Shown: piece by piece, positions 44,552-54,015 of the stretch
How positions within the stretch are numbered: position 1 is the stretch's first letter
Layout of the letters: every line of letters begins with the position of its first letter
NCBI RefSeq assembly: GCF_001653715.1
Contig: NZ_LWHQ01000016.1
Coordinates: 1 to 64,000 of the forward strand
From: Methylobacterium platani
GTDB taxonomy: Bacteria; Pseudomonadota; Alphaproteobacteria; Rhizobiales; Beijerinckiaceae
Reading direction: 5' to 3'
Length of the DNA stretch: 64,000 nucleotides
The notes under the pieces: model-generated
Databases searched by the model: none
What the model was told of the DNA's origin: nothing
What the model saw: the letters and a program-made list of their open reading frames with translations, nothing else
Program-made: the position numbers and the translations under genes

Positions 44552-45811
44552 CTAAAGCGAGGACCGGGCCAAGGAATCCGGCCGCAGATGCCGCAGCACG
44601 TCGACGAGCAGGCGCGTCGCGACGTCGACGTCGGCCTCCGTGACCGATTCGGCCGGGGAGTGGCTGAGCCCGCCGGCGCAGCGCACGAACAGCATCGCGA
44701 TCGGGCACAGGCCGGCGAGCGCGAGGCCGTCATGGCCGGCCCCGCTCGGCAGGCGCAAGGGGCCGAGGCCCAGCCGCGCGATCCCGTCGGCGAGCGCGTC
44801 CGTCAGCCCGGGCGCGCAGGCGGCGGCGAGCTCGTCGTAGCTGCCCTGCGCACTCACGCTCACGCCGCGGCGCGCGGCGATCGCCTCCCAGGTCTCGCGC
44901 AGGCGCGCCAGTGCGGCGTGGCGCACGGCGTCGCTCGGGCTGCGCAGGTCGAGGCTGAACCGGGTGCGGGCCGGGATGACGTTGACGGCACCCCGCGGCA
45001 CCTCGATCTGGCCGACCGTGGCGACGAGGTCGGGCGCGGCGTTCGCCTCGGCCTCGACCGCCAGCACCATCTCGGCGGCGGCCGCAAGGGCGTCGCGGCG
45101 CAGACGCATCGGCACCGTGCCGGCGTGTCCGGCCCGGCCCTCGACGGTGACGACGAGGCGGCTCGCCCCGGCGATCGCCGTGACGATGCCGACCGGCAGC
45201 CCCGCATCCTCCAGGACCGGTCCCTGCTCGATATGGACCTCGAGGTAGCCGAGCGTCGCGGCGGGATCCCGGGCGAGGGCGGGAAGGCCGGCGGGGTCGC
45301 AGCCGAAACCGGTCAGCGCCTGCCCCAGGCTCACCCCGTCGGCGTCGCGGGCGTCCAGGAAGCCGGGTCCGACCAGCCCGGCGAGCGCCCGCGAGCCGGT
45401 GAGGGTGACGGGGAAGCGCACCCCCTCCTCGTCGCCGAAGGCCAGCACCTCGATCGCGAAGGGCAGGCGCTCGGCCGTCCGGTGCAGCGCCTCGACGGCG
45501 GCGATCGCCACCACGACGCCGAGGTTGCCGTCGTAGCGGCCGGCATCGCGCACGGTGTCGATGTGCGAGCCGAGGAGCAGGGTCGGGGCACCGGGGATCG
45601 CCGCCTCGTAGCGGCCGATCACCGTGGCGGCGGCGTCGCGCCGCACGCTCATCCCGGCCTCCTCCATCCAGGCCGCGACCTGCCGGGCGGCGGCATCGTG
45701 GGCGGGGGTGAGGTAGAGGCGGGTGAGCCCGTCGGGATCGGCGCTGTGGCGCGCGAGTTCGTCGAGGCGGGCCATCACGCCCGCGCCGAGGGTCGTGCCG
45801 GTGTGCTGCAT
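44552..45811 (-). CDS. Zn-dependent N-carbamoyl/allantoate-type amidohydrolase
   Basis: 419 residues from ATG 45811, of the M20-family hydantoinase/carbamoylase group. Metal ligands: LLGSHIDTVRDAGRYDG (His, Asp), AFGDEEGVRFP (Glu), LEVHIEQGPVLE (His) and HSPAE near the C-terminus. The dimerisation lid GRAGHAGTVPMRLRRDALAA is normal. It hydrolyses N-carbamoyl amino acids, allantoate or ureidoglycolate. It could act on products of the cyclic amidohydrolase at 22637-24133, although they are not linked. It is 17 nt downstream of the symporter gene, in one operon with it. Confidence 0.9.
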   Translation of the reverse strand: MQHTGTTLGAGVMARLDELARHSADPDGLTRLYLTPAHDAAARQVAAWMEEAGMSVRRDAAATVIGRYEAAIPGAPTLLLGSHIDTVRDAGRYDGNLGVVVAIAAVEALHRTAERLPFAIEVLAFGDEEGVRFPVTLTGSRALAGLVGPGFLDARDADGVSLGQALTGFGCDPAGLPALARDPAATLGYLEVHIEQGPVLEDAGLPVGIVTAIAGASRLVVTVEGRAGHAGTVPMRLRRDALAAAAEMVLAVEAEANAAPDLVATVGQIEVPRGAVNVIPARTRFSLDLRSPSDAVRHAALARLRETWEAIAARRGVSVSAQGSYDELAAACAPGLTDALADGIARLGLGPLRLPSGAGHDGLALAGLCPIAMLFVRCAGGLSHSPAESVTEADVDVATRLLVDVLRHLRPDSLARSSL

Positions 45812-45828
45812 GGCGGTCCCGTGTCCGA

Positions 45829-47163
45829 TCAGTGCGCCCGGGGTATGGCCGGGGCGGAGGGCTGTCCAGCCTCGACCGGCGCGGCCAGCACGGCGTCGGT
45901 CGACGCAACGACCTCGCCGTCGAGGACCCGGCGGGCGCGCTCGCGGTCGATGTCGCCCTCCCAGGCCGCCACCACCACGGTCGCCACGCAGTTGCCGACG
46001 AGGTTGCCGAGCGCCCGGGCGATGCCGATGAACCAGTCGACCGAGAGCACCAGCACGAGGCCGATCACCGGGATCGCCGGCACCGCCGAGAGCGTGGCGG
46101 CCAGCACCACGATCGCCGAGCCCGGGACGCCGTGCGCGCCCTTCGAGGTGAGGAGCGAGATGCCGAGGATCAGCGCGAGGTCGTGGAACGACAGGGCCGT
46201 GCCGGTGGCCTGGGCGATGAACACCGTCGCCAGGGTGAGGTAGAGCGAGAAGGCGTCGAGGTTGAACGAGTAGCCGGTCGGGATGACGAGGCCGACGGTC
46301 GAATCGCGGATGCCGAGCGCCTCGAGCTTGCGCATCACCTGCGGCAGCACGCTGTCCGACGAGGCGGTGCCGGCCACCACCAGCAATTCCTCGCGCAGGT
46401 AGGCGAGCAGCTTGAACAGGCTGAAGCCGGAGAGCCGCAGGATGCCGCCGAGCACCACGACCACGAACAGGGCGACGCCGACGTAGAACGTCATGACCAG
46501 CTTGGCCAGCTGCAGCAGCGAGCCGGCGCCGTAGCGCCCGACCGTGAACGCCACCGCGCCGAGCACGCCGAGGGGCGCCAGCCGGACGATGAGGCCGATC
46601 ATCTTGAACAAAACCGCGGTGATGCGCTCGATCGAGGCGGCGAGCGGCCGGCCGCTCTCGCCGATGAGCGACAGCCCGGCGCCGAACAGCACCGCGATGA
46701 TCAGCACCTGCAGGATGTCGCCGCGGGTGAACGCATCGAAGATCGTGGTCGGGATGAGCTTGAGCAGGAACCCGGTGGTGTCGGTGACCTGGCCGACATT
46801 CGCCGTGTAGCCGGCGAGCAGCCTGGCATCGAGGGTGGCGGGGTCGATCCCCATGCCCTCGCCCGGGCGGACGAGGTCGGCGAGGACGAGGCCGAGCAGG
46901 AGGGCGATCGTCGTCACCGCCTCGAAGTAGACCAGCGCCTTCAGGCCGACGCGGCCGACCTTGCGCAGGTCGCCGGCCCCGACGATGCCGTGGACCACGA
47001 CGCCGAAGACCAGCGGCGCGATCGCCATCTTGATGAGCTTGATGAAGCCGTCGCCCAGCGGCTTCAGCGCCACCGCGAGATCCGGCCGGACGATCCCCAG
47101 CGCCACGCCGAGCACCAGGGCGACGACGACCTGACCGAACAGCGAGCGGAGGAAGCGGGGCAT
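45829..47163 (-). CDS. Dicarboxylate/amino acid:cation symporter (DctA/GltP type)
   Basis: 444 residues from ATG 47163, with GGAAGGA upstream. The family features are all present: the HP1 region AGTASSDSVLPQVMRKLEALG, the transport helix VIPTGYSFNLDAFSLYLTLA, and the HP2 region SKGAHGVPGSAIVVLAATLSA. It takes up C4-dicarboxylates or acidic amino acids with Na+ or H+. The first gene of the operon with the carbamoylase and DUF3830 genes, and divergent from a LysR regulator, so the imported acid is probably the inducer (inference). Confidence 0.92.
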   Translation of the reverse strand: MPRFLRSLFGQVVVALVLGVALGIVRPDLAVALKPLGDGFIKLIKMAIAPLVFGVVVHGIVGAGDLRKVGRVGLKALVYFEAVTTIALLLGLVLADLVRPGEGMGIDPATLDARLLAGYTANVGQVTDTTGFLLKLIPTTIFDAFTRGDILQVLIIAVLFGAGLSLIGESGRPLAASIERITAVLFKMIGLIVRLAPLGVLGAVAFTVGRYGAGSLLQLAKLVMTFYVGVALFVVVVLGGILRLSGFSLFKLLAYLREELLVVAGTASSDSVLPQVMRKLEALGIRDSTVGLVIPTGYSFNLDAFSLYLTLATVFIAQATGTALSFHDLALILGISLLTSKGAHGVPGSAIVVLAATLSAVPAIPVIGLVLVLSVDWFIGIARALGNLVGNCVATVVVAAWEGDIDRERARRVLDGEVVASTDAVLAAPVEAGQPSAPAIPRAH

Positions 47164-47344
47164 CGGCGGTCCTTCCCGGGGGATGTCGGTCCCGGCGGGG
47201 GCGTCCCAGCCCTCTTTCCTGCCCGGACCGAAGACCAACCGTTGGGGCGCCGCGCCCTGGACGTCCAATATTCCGTTGCGTATGGTCCAGTCGTCTTTCG
47301 TCTGGATACGGTCCGGAAACGTCCCCTCTCGGAGTCGGTCGCCC
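47164..47344. promoter_or_regulatory. Symporter/LysR divergent promoter with candidate operator
   Basis: 181 nt between divergent genes. It contains CCAAC-C-GTTGG (47235-47245) and ATA-N10-TAT (47268-47283, within CCAATA...TATGG), both the kind of interrupted dyad bound by LysR proteins. Spacing between the two dyad centres is about 35 nt, suggesting a regulator site plus an activation site. Evidence is pattern only. Confidence 0.4.
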
Positions 47345-48274
47345 GTGGAGCTGCGGCACCTGCGCTACTTCGTGGCGGTGGCGGAGTCCCTGAGCTTCAC
47401 CGCGGCGGCGGAGCGGCTCGGCGTGTCGCAGCCGCCGCTCAGCCAGCAGATCCGCGACCTCGAGGCGGAGCTCGGCACGCCGCTCCTCTGGCGCACCAGC
47501 CGCAGCGTCGCCCTGACCCCGGCGGGCAGCGCCTTCCTGTCCCGGGCCCGCGCCGTCCTGGCGGAGGTGGAGGAGGCCTGCGCCGAGGCCCGGGCCGTCG
47601 GGGCCGGACGCACCGGCACCCTCGATATCGGCCTCACCGGCTCGATCCTGGCCGGGCCGCTGGGGCGGCTGATCCGCCGCTTCGGCGAGCGTTATCCCGG
47701 GGTGCTGGTGCGCCTGCACGAGATGCCGCCGGGCGAGCAGCCGGCGGCGCTCCACGCCCATCGCACCGATCTCGGCTTCCTGCGCCGCCCGCCGGACGAC
47801 CCGACCCTGCGGACGGTGCGGGCCTGGCCCGAGGCGGTCGGCGTCGCCCTGCCGGCGGGGCACCGCCTCGCGGCCCGCGCCGAGATCGCCCTGGGCGATC
47901 TCGCCGGGGAGGCCTTCGTGTCGCTGCGCCTGCGCGATTCGCGCTTCGCGACCTACCTGCGCGACGCCTGCCTCGCCGCCGGCTTCGCGCCGCACCTGGT
48001 GCAGCAGGTGGTCGAATCGGCCTCGCTGGTGAACCTCGTGGCGGCGGGCCTCGGCGTCGCCCTGGTGCCCGAGTCGATCGGCACCCTGGCGCGGCCCGAC
48101 ATCGCCTATCGCCGCCTCGCCTCTCCCGCCCCGGTCGCCGACGTCTGCGCCCTCTACCGGGCGCCGGCGAGCGCCGTCACCGGCAACTTCCTCGCCCTGA
48201 TGCGGGACGAGCTCGGCCCGACCGGCCCCGCCGCATCGGGCTCGCCCGGCTCCGCCTCGTCGATCCGCTCGTAG
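47345..48274 (+). CDS. LysR-family transcriptional regulator
   Basis: 309 residues from GTG 47345, supported by a GGAG about 8 nt upstream and by the standard start VELRHLRYFVAVAESLSF. The helix-turn-helix is AAAERLGVSQPPLSQQIRDLE. The effector domain follows, with LDIGLTGSILAGPLGRLIRR and the closing AAGLGVALVPESIG. It is divergent from the symporter operon and most likely controls it and itself. The N-terminal pattern resembles LysR proteins of aromatic and amino acid catabolism. Confidence 0.92.
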   Translation: MELRHLRYFVAVAESLSFTAAAERLGVSQPPLSQQIRDLEAELGTPLLWRTSRSVALTPAGSAFLSRARAVLAEVEEACAEARAVGAGRTGTLDIGLTGSILAGPLGRLIRRFGERYPGVLVRLHEMPPGEQPAALHAHRTDLGFLRRPPDDPTLRTVRAWPEAVGVALPAGHRLAARAEIALGDLAGEAFVSLRLRDSRFATYLRDACLAAGFAPHLVQQVVESASLVNLVAAGLGVALVPESIGTLARPDIAYRRLASPAPVADVCALYRAPASAVTGNFLALMRDELGPTGPAASGSPGSASSIRS

Positions 48275-48372
48275 GGTTTCTGAAATCTTCCCCGGGCGAT
48301 AAGCAGGGTCCCCGCGCGGGGCCAGGCGGTCCGCGGGATCGGGGCTGCTTGAGGGAATCCGAGGGTTCGCGC

Positions 48373-49500
48373 ATGACCGAGAAGACCCGCGTCGCCGTCC
48401 TGTACGGCGGCAGATCCGGCGAGCACGAGGTCTCGCTGCGCTCCGCCGCCTCGGTGGTGCGCCACCTCGACCGCACCCGCTTCGAGGTGATCCCGGTCAG
48501 CATCGACAAGGCCGGGCGCTGGCAGCGCCACGACCTGCGCCGGATCGAGCAGACCGGCGACGAGAGCCTGAGCATCCCGCCCGAGAGCCCCGAGGTGCGA
48601 CTGGCGCAAGGATCCGGGGAAGGGTCGGGCGGACGCGCCGCCGTGGTCGGCCTCGACGGGGATCGCGCGCGCACCGAGATCGACGTGGTGTTCCCGGTCC
48701 TGCACGGGCCGCTCTGCGAGGACGGGACCCTGCAGGGCCTGCTGGAGCTGACCGAGACCGCCTATGTCGGCTCGGGCGTGATGGCCTCGGCGGTCGGCAT
48801 GGACAAGGACGTCACCAAGCGGCTGGCCGGGCTCGCGGGCATCCCGATCGCGCCCTACCGCGCCTTCACCCGGCGGGCCTACGAGCGCGGCGCGGTCTCC
48901 CTTGACGAGATCGCCGCGACCCTGTCGCTGCCGGTCTTCGTCAAGCCCTGCAACATGGGCTCGAGCGTCGGCATCCATAAGGTCAAGGACTGGGCCGCCC
49001 TGCCGGCGGCGCTCGCCGATGCGTTCCGGTACGACGTCAAGGTGCTGGTCGAGCAGGGCATCGACGCCCGCGAGATCGAGGTGGCGGTGCTCGACGGCGA
49101 CCCGCCTTTCGTCAGCGTCGCGAGCGAGCTGAATCCGCAAGGACACCACGACTTCTATTCCTACGCCGCCAAGTACCTCGACCCCGAGGGCGCCAGCGTC
49201 GACCTGCCGGCCGGCATCTCGCCCGAGCAGATGGAGCGGGTGCGGGGGCTGGCGCTCCAGGCGTTCGAGGCGCTCGAATGCAGCGGGCTCGCCCGGGTCG
49301 ACTTCTTCCTCGACCGGCAGAGCGGCGCCTTCACCCTCAACGAGGTCAACACCCTGCCGGGCTTCACCTCGATCAGCATGTACCCGAAGATGATGGAGGC
49401 CTCGGGGGTCTCGTATCCGGAGCTCCTGACCCGCCTCGTGGACCTCGCCCTCGACCGGCACCGGACGCGGCGGGACCTGAAGCGCGAATTCGCCGATTGA
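48373..49500 (+). CDS. ddl: D-alanine--D-alanine ligase
   Basis: 375 residues from ATG 48373. The N-terminal loop VLYGGRSGEHEVSLRSA, the middle FPVLHGPLCEDGTLQG and YVGSGVMASAVGMDK, the ATP-grasp lysine region PVFVKPCNMGSSVGIHKV and the C-terminal TLNEVNTLPGFTSISMYPK give a complete active site. It joins two D-Ala for peptidoglycan. At about 375 residues it is the longer DdlA-type, and it stands outside any cell-division cluster, so it may be a second Ddl of the organism. The transport and catabolism genes around it are unrelated. Confidence 0.92.
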   Translation: MTEKTRVAVLYGGRSGEHEVSLRSAASVVRHLDRTRFEVIPVSIDKAGRWQRHDLRRIEQTGDESLSIPPESPEVRLAQGSGEGSGGRAAVVGLDGDRARTEIDVVFPVLHGPLCEDGTLQGLLELTETAYVGSGVMASAVGMDKDVTKRLAGLAGIPIAPYRAFTRRAYERGAVSLDEIAATLSLPVFVKPCNMGSSVGIHKVKDWAALPAALADAFRYDVKVLVEQGIDAREIEVAVLDGDPPFVSVASELNPQGHHDFYSYAAKYLDPEGASVDLPAGISPEQMERVRGLALQAFEALECSGLARVDFFLDRQSGAFTLNEVNTLPGFTSISMYPKMMEASGVSYPELLTRLVDLALDRHRTRRDLKREFAD

Positions 49501-49593
49501 TCCCGGATCTCCCCGGCGGCGCCCGCCGCCGGGGCTTGCACCGGCCCCCCGATCCGTGCTGCCTCGCCGCACGCTTCGGACAAGGACGGATCG

Positions 49594-50496
49594 ATGCCTG
49601 GACGCCGCTACGCCACCCTGGACGTGTTCACCGACACCGCGCTCGCCGGCAACCCGCTCGCGGTGGTGCTCGAGGCCGAGGGGCTGGACGAGGCCGCGAT
49701 GCAGGCCATCGCCCGCGAGTTCAACCTGTCGGAGACGGTGTTCGTGCTGCCGCCGGCCGAGAGCCGGCACCGGGCGCGGCTGCGGATCTTCACGCCGACC
49801 CAGGAGCTCGCCTTCGCGGGCCACCCGACGGTGGGCACCGCGGTGCTGCTCGCCCTCGGCGACCGGCGGGCGGAGGTCGCCGACGCGGTGGCGTTCGGGC
49901 TCGAGGAGCAGGTCGGGGTGGTGCCCTGCGTCGTCGAGACCGGCGAGCGCGTCGGCCGAGCCCGCTTCCGCCTGCCGCGCCTGCCGGAGAGCTGGGGCGA
50001 GGAGCCGGACGCGACGCGCCTCGCCGGGGCGCTCGGCCTCCTGCCGTCCGAGATCGGGTTCTCCCGCCACCGGCCGAGCCGCTACAGCGCCGGCACGCCG
50101 TTCCACCTCGTCCCGGTCCGGAACCTCGACGCCCTGGGGCGGGCGCGGGCGAGCGCCGATTCCCTGACCGAGGCCCTCGGGCCGGGGGCCAAGGTCTTCC
50201 TCTACACCGGCGAGACCGGGGATCCGCGCCACAGCTTCCGCGCCAGGATGTTCGCGCCCGCCGCCGGCATCGCCGAGGACCCGGCGACCGGCGGCGCGGT
50301 CGCGGCCTTCGCGGGCGCCCTGATGCAGCACGAGCCGCTCGGCAGCGGCACCCACGACCTCACGATCGCGCAGGGGTTCGAGATGGGCCGGCCGAGCGAG
50401 ATCGCGCTCCAGCTCACGATCGAGGACGGGGCGTTGCGGGCGGCCGAGATCGGCGGCAGCGCCGTGCTCGTCTCCGAGGGCGAGCTGCACCTGTGA
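49594..50496 (+). CDS. PhzF-family isomerase-like protein
   Basis: 300 residues. The N-terminal motif ATLDVFTDTALAGNPLAVVL, the catalytic Glu47 in NLSETVFVLPP, the mid-protein GHPTVGTAVLL and EDPATGGAVAAFAGAL are those of PhzF / diaminopimelate-epimerase-fold enzymes. Most bacterial members are not in phenazine clusters and have unknown substrates; no phz genes are present here. It overlaps the NUDIX gene by GTGA and is therefore co-translated with it. Confidence 0.9.
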   Translation: MPGRRYATLDVFTDTALAGNPLAVVLEAEGLDEAAMQAIAREFNLSETVFVLPPAESRHRARLRIFTPTQELAFAGHPTVGTAVLLALGDRRAEVADAVAFGLEEQVGVVPCVVETGERVGRARFRLPRLPESWGEEPDATRLAGALGLLPSEIGFSRHRPSRYSAGTPFHLVPVRNLDALGRARASADSLTEALGPGAKVFLYTGETGDPRHSFRARMFAPAAGIAEDPATGGAVAAFAGALMQHEPLGSGTHDLTIAQGFEMGRPSEIALQLTIEDGALRAAEIGGSAVLVSEGELHL

Positions 50497-51194
50497 CGGG
50501 GATCACGGTCACCCCGGCGCGCCGCGTCGAGGCCCGGATGGTCGCGCATGACTGGGCCTGGGCGCGGGAGAACCGGGCGCGGATCGCGGCGCATTGGGAG
50601 GCGCGCCGGGCGGCGCGCCCGGCGATGTTCAACGGCACGGTGCTGATGCTGCGCCGCTGGGATCTCGCGGACGGGGTTCTCACGGCCGAGCTGTTCGAGG
50701 CCGAGTACGCCGCCCTCACCGCCCTCAAGGACTGGGGCTTCCCGGACGCGAGCGTGCTCAACGTCTTCGCCGCCGTGGTGCCGCGCACGTCCGACGGCAC
50801 CTACATCCTCGGCGAGATGGGCCCGCACACCGCCGCCGCGGGCCGGGTCTACTTTCCCTGCGGCACGCCGGACCCGACCGATATCGGCGCGGATGGCCGC
50901 GTCGACCTCGCGGCGAGCGCGCTGCGCGAGCTGCGCGAGGAGACCGGCCTGACCGCCCCGGACGGGCCGGATCCCGGCTGGGCGATCGTCCGCGACGGCG
51001 GCCTGATGGCGCTCCTGCGCCCGGTGCCGCTCGGCCGGGACGAGGCGGCGGTGATGGCGACGATCAACGCCCACCTCGCCGCGGAAGCCGAGCCGGAGCT
51101 GTCGGCGATCGTCCCTGTGCGGGCGGCGGCGGATCTCGATTCCGCCCGGATGCCCGGCTTCGTCCGGCACTACCTCGCCGGCGTGCTGGCCTGA
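50493..51194 (+). CDS. NUDIX-domain protein with altered box
   Basis: 233 residues from GTG 50493 (GTGA overlap with phzF-like stop). The second half of the NUDIX box is good, RELREETGL, but the first half GADGRVDLAAS lacks the usual Glu after G-x5 and the Gly spacing is off. N-terminal ATMFNGTVLMLRRWDL-like and VVPRTSDGTYILGEMG strands fit the fold (the first reads AMFNGTVLMLRR). Metal-dependent diphosphohydrolase activity is possible, but the changed box makes a non-standard substrate or weak activity likely. Confidence 0.75.
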   Translation: MTGITVTPARRVEARMVAHDWAWARENRARIAAHWEARRAARPAMFNGTVLMLRRWDLADGVLTAELFEAEYAALTALKDWGFPDASVLNVFAAVVPRTSDGTYILGEMGPHTAAAGRVYFPCGTPDPTDIGADGRVDLAASALRELREETGLTAPDGPDPGWAIVRDGGLMALLRPVPLGRDEAAVMATINAHLAAEAEPELSAIVPVRAAADLDSARMPGFVRHYLAGVLA

Positions 51195-51297
51195 GCGGAG
51201 ACCCGCGCGACAGGCCCCGCCACGGTTCACAGCCGACCCCCGTCCCGCTACGCTCGCCCGAACGGCGCCCGGACGCGGCGCCCCCGGGGGGCCAGCC

Positions 51298-53256
51298 ATG
51301 AAGACGATGCCGACGATCGCGACCCTGGCGCTCCTCGGGGGCGGCCTCGCCGCCGGGCCGGCCGGGGCGGAGGTGACGCGGTTCGAGACCGTCGCGGCCG
51401 AGACGCCGGCCCTCCAGGGCCGCAGCTTCGGCGAACGCGGCCGGGCCGAGAAGATCACCGGGCGGGCGACCATCGCCCTCGACCCCGCCGATCCGCACAA
51501 CGCGGTCATCGCCGACATCGCGCTCAGCCCCCGCAACGCGGAAGGCCGGGTCGAGGCGACGGCCGACGTGGTGCTGCTGCGCCCCGAGCACCCGAACGGC
51601 CTGCTCCTCGTCGAGATTCCCAATCGCGGCCGCAAGCTGATCGGCCCGCTGGTCGAGGGCTCCTCGACCGAGGCGTCGGGCCGGCTCGAGCAGGCCGACG
51701 ATGCCGGCCGGGGCTTCCTGCTGTCGCGCGGGTACACGCTCGCCTGGATCGGCTGGCAGGGCGACATCGCCCCGAATGCCGGCAAGGCCGGAGCCGGGAT
51801 GGGCATCCGCCTGCCGGTGCTCGCCGGGATCACCGGGCCGTCGCGCGAGGAATGGAGCTTCGACAACACGAAGTCCCCGGTCGAGGCGCCGCTGACCTGG
51901 CCCGCCGCCGACCTCGATCCGGGCAAGGCCCGCCTCACCGTGCGGGCGCGCCCCGAGGACCCGCGCACCACGCCCCCCGGCCTGTCGTTCCGCTTCCTCG
52001 ACGCGACGCGCATCGAGATCACCCGGCCGGCCGGGTTCGACGGCAGCGCGCTCTACGAATTGAGCTACACCGCCCGCGACCCGGCGGTGATGGGCTTGGG
52101 GCTCGCGGCGATCCGCGACGTCGCGACCTTCCTGCGCCACGACGCCAGCGACCGGAACCCGCTCGCCGCGAACGGGCGCAGCACCATCGACCGGGCGATC
52201 GGCTTCGGCATCTCCCAATCGGGCCGGGTCCTGCGCGACGTGCTCTATCTCGGCCTCAACGAGGACGAGCAGGGCCGGATGGTGTTCGACGGGATGATGC
52301 CGCACATCGCCGGCAGCCGGCGCAGCTTCACCAATGCCCGCTTCGCCCAGCCCGGCCGCAATCCCGGCCCCCATCTCGACCGCACCTACCCGGCCGACCA
52401 GTTCCCCTTCGCCTACGCGACGACGACCGACGCCCTGACCGGCCGCCGCGACGGCCTGTTCCTGCGCTGCCGGCTGACCAGCACCTGCCCGAAGCTGATG
52501 CATGTCGACAGCGAGTACGAGCTGTGGGGCTCGCGCGGGGCGCTGGTGACCACCGACACGCGCGGCGCCGCGCTGGAGCAGCCGCCGGAGGTCCGGGTCT
52601 ACATGGTCACCGGCGCGCCGCACTTCGCGAACCCGGACGCCCGGACGACGGACGATCCCGGTTGCGCCCTGCCGGTGAGCCCGCTCCATGCCGGCGCCGC
52701 CTCGCGCGCGCTCCTCGCCGCCCTCGAGTCCTGGATCACCGACGGCGTCGCGCCGCCGGCGAGCCGCTACCCGTCGCGGGCCGACGGCACGCTGGGCGCG
52801 CCCGCCCATCTCTACCCCCCGATCCCCGGCCTGCCCTATACCGGGCTCTACAACCCGGCCCAGTGGATCGAACCGGGCAATCCGCCGGTGGTGCGCGGCT
52901 CCTACCCGCTGCTGCTGCCGAAGGTCGATCCCGACGGCAACACGCTGGCGGGCATCCGCCTGCCGCTGATCGAGGCGCCGCGGGCGACCTACACCGCCTG
53001 GAACCCGACCCGCGGCGTCGCCGCCGACACCCTGTGCAACCAGAAGGGCGGCGTGCTCCCCTTCGCGGCGACGAAGGCGGCGGCGGAAGCCGCCCACGAC
53101 CCGCGGCCCTCGCTGGAGGAGCGCTACCCGGATGCCGGCGCCTACGCGGCGGCCGTGAAGGCCGCGGCCGACCGGATGGTGGCCGAGCGGACGCTGCTGC
53201 CGGCGGATGCCGCCGAGATGGCGCGGGACGCGGCCGAGGGACGGCTGGCGCGCTGA
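51298..53256 (+). CDS. Exported alpha/beta hydrolase-domain protein
   Basis: 652 residues. Signal peptide at residues 1-24 (MPTIATLALLGGGLAAGPAG, then AEV). A beta-rich N-terminal part follows (to about 220), with the nucleophile elbow FGISQSGRVLRDV giving the likely catalytic Ser. MPHIAGSRRSFTNARFAQ and a C-terminal segment with His candidates (MVTGAPHFANP) complete the fold. It resembles large alpha/beta hydrolases of the Abhydrolase_10 kind, which have poorly known ester substrates. A single transcript is likely; no operon partner is evident besides the small gene after it. Confidence 0.82.
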   Translation: MKTMPTIATLALLGGGLAAGPAGAEVTRFETVAAETPALQGRSFGERGRAEKITGRATIALDPADPHNAVIADIALSPRNAEGRVEATADVVLLRPEHPNGLLLVEIPNRGRKLIGPLVEGSSTEASGRLEQADDAGRGFLLSRGYTLAWIGWQGDIAPNAGKAGAGMGIRLPVLAGITGPSREEWSFDNTKSPVEAPLTWPAADLDPGKARLTVRARPEDPRTTPPGLSFRFLDATRIEITRPAGFDGSALYELSYTARDPAVMGLGLAAIRDVATFLRHDASDRNPLAANGRSTIDRAIGFGISQSGRVLRDVLYLGLNEDEQGRMVFDGMMPHIAGSRRSFTNARFAQPGRNPGPHLDRTYPADQFPFAYATTTDALTGRRDGLFLRCRLTSTCPKLMHVDSEYELWGSRGALVTTDTRGAALEQPPEVRVYMVTGAPHFANPDARTTDDPGCALPVSPLHAGAASRALLAALESWITDGVAPPASRYPSRADGTLGAPAHLYPPIPGLPYTGLYNPAQWIEPGNPPVVRGSYPLLLPKVDPDGNTLAGIRLPLIEAPRATYTAWNPTRGVAADTLCNQKGGVLPFAATKAAAEAAHDPRPSLEERYPDAGAYAAAVKAAADRMVAERTLLPADAAEMARDAAEGRLAR

Positions 53257-53318
53257 GGACGGGACCCGCGGGGCGTCTCGCGGGTTCCCGCTCCGGATAT
53301 CCTCACAGCGGACACGCC

Positions 53319-53702
53319 ATGGTCGCCCAGCTCGTCGCACTCGTCCGGGAGGCCGCCGCGCAGGCCCGCCTCGTCGCCCGGGGCTACCCCGCGGGTTGCG
53401 GCGCCGACGCCCTGCCCTGGACGGTGATCAAGCCGTTCGACGACCACGTCCGCGGCCATGTCGAGCGCGACCCGCGGATCGAGGACGGCCGCGACCAGGT
53501 CCTGATCGCCGCCGTGAACCTCGCCGAGGCGAGGCCGGGGGACGAGGACGACGTCCCCGAACGCGAGCGCCTGGTCAAGGCGATCAACGACCTCGAATGG
53601 GTGGTGTTGAGCCGGGGCATCGCCAACCGCGCGGCGGCTGCCGCGGGCTACGGCGAAGCAGGGGCGCGGCTGCGGGAGGCGGCGGACCGGCCGTCGCCCT
53701 GA
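53319..53702 (+). CDS. Hypothetical protein
   Basis: 127 residues from ATG 53319, 62 nt after the hydrolase gene. An amphipathic N-terminus (MVAQLVALVREAAAQARLVA) leads to LPWTVIKPFDDHVRGHVERD and a C-terminal Ala/Arg-rich helix. No membrane segment or known family is recognised. Codon use matches the high-GC neighbours, which supports it being real. Confidence 0.5.
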   Translation: MVAQLVALVREAAAQARLVARGYPAGCGADALPWTVIKPFDDHVRGHVERDPRIEDGRDQVLIAAVNLAEARPGDEDDVPERERLVKAINDLEWVVLSRGIANRAAAAAGYGEAGARLREAADRPSP

Positions 53703-54015
53703 GCGGCGCGAATGGGCGGCCTGGCCGTGCATCCGCGCGACTCGTGCGAGCCTTCCCTCAAGTCCGAGCCTTCCCTCAAGTCGAAGTCTCGTCGTCCGAA
53801 ATGCACCGGATGGCAAAACCGGTGCGTTGGTCGATCGCGCCGATTGTTTTGAACCCCATCATCGTCCTCCTGGGCCCTTCGGCCCCAGGAGGACGACGCC
53901 GATGACCGAGGCTCGCGTCGGCGAGATCGCGCCGCCCGGCGGACCATCTGCCCGATCCGCAAACCTCCCTCTCCCGGCATCCGCAGGGCTGTCCGGGGAA
54001 AGTTGTAACGCGCCT

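Noticed and set aside
45832..48372. Plus-strand open frame upstream of ddl in the same phase
   Set aside because: It runs antisense to the symporter and out of frame through the LysR gene; ddl clearly starts at 48373.
49594..50496. Phenazine biosynthesis locus from the PhzF-like gene
   Set aside because: No other phz gene is nearby; PhzF-like proteins are widespread with unrelated roles.
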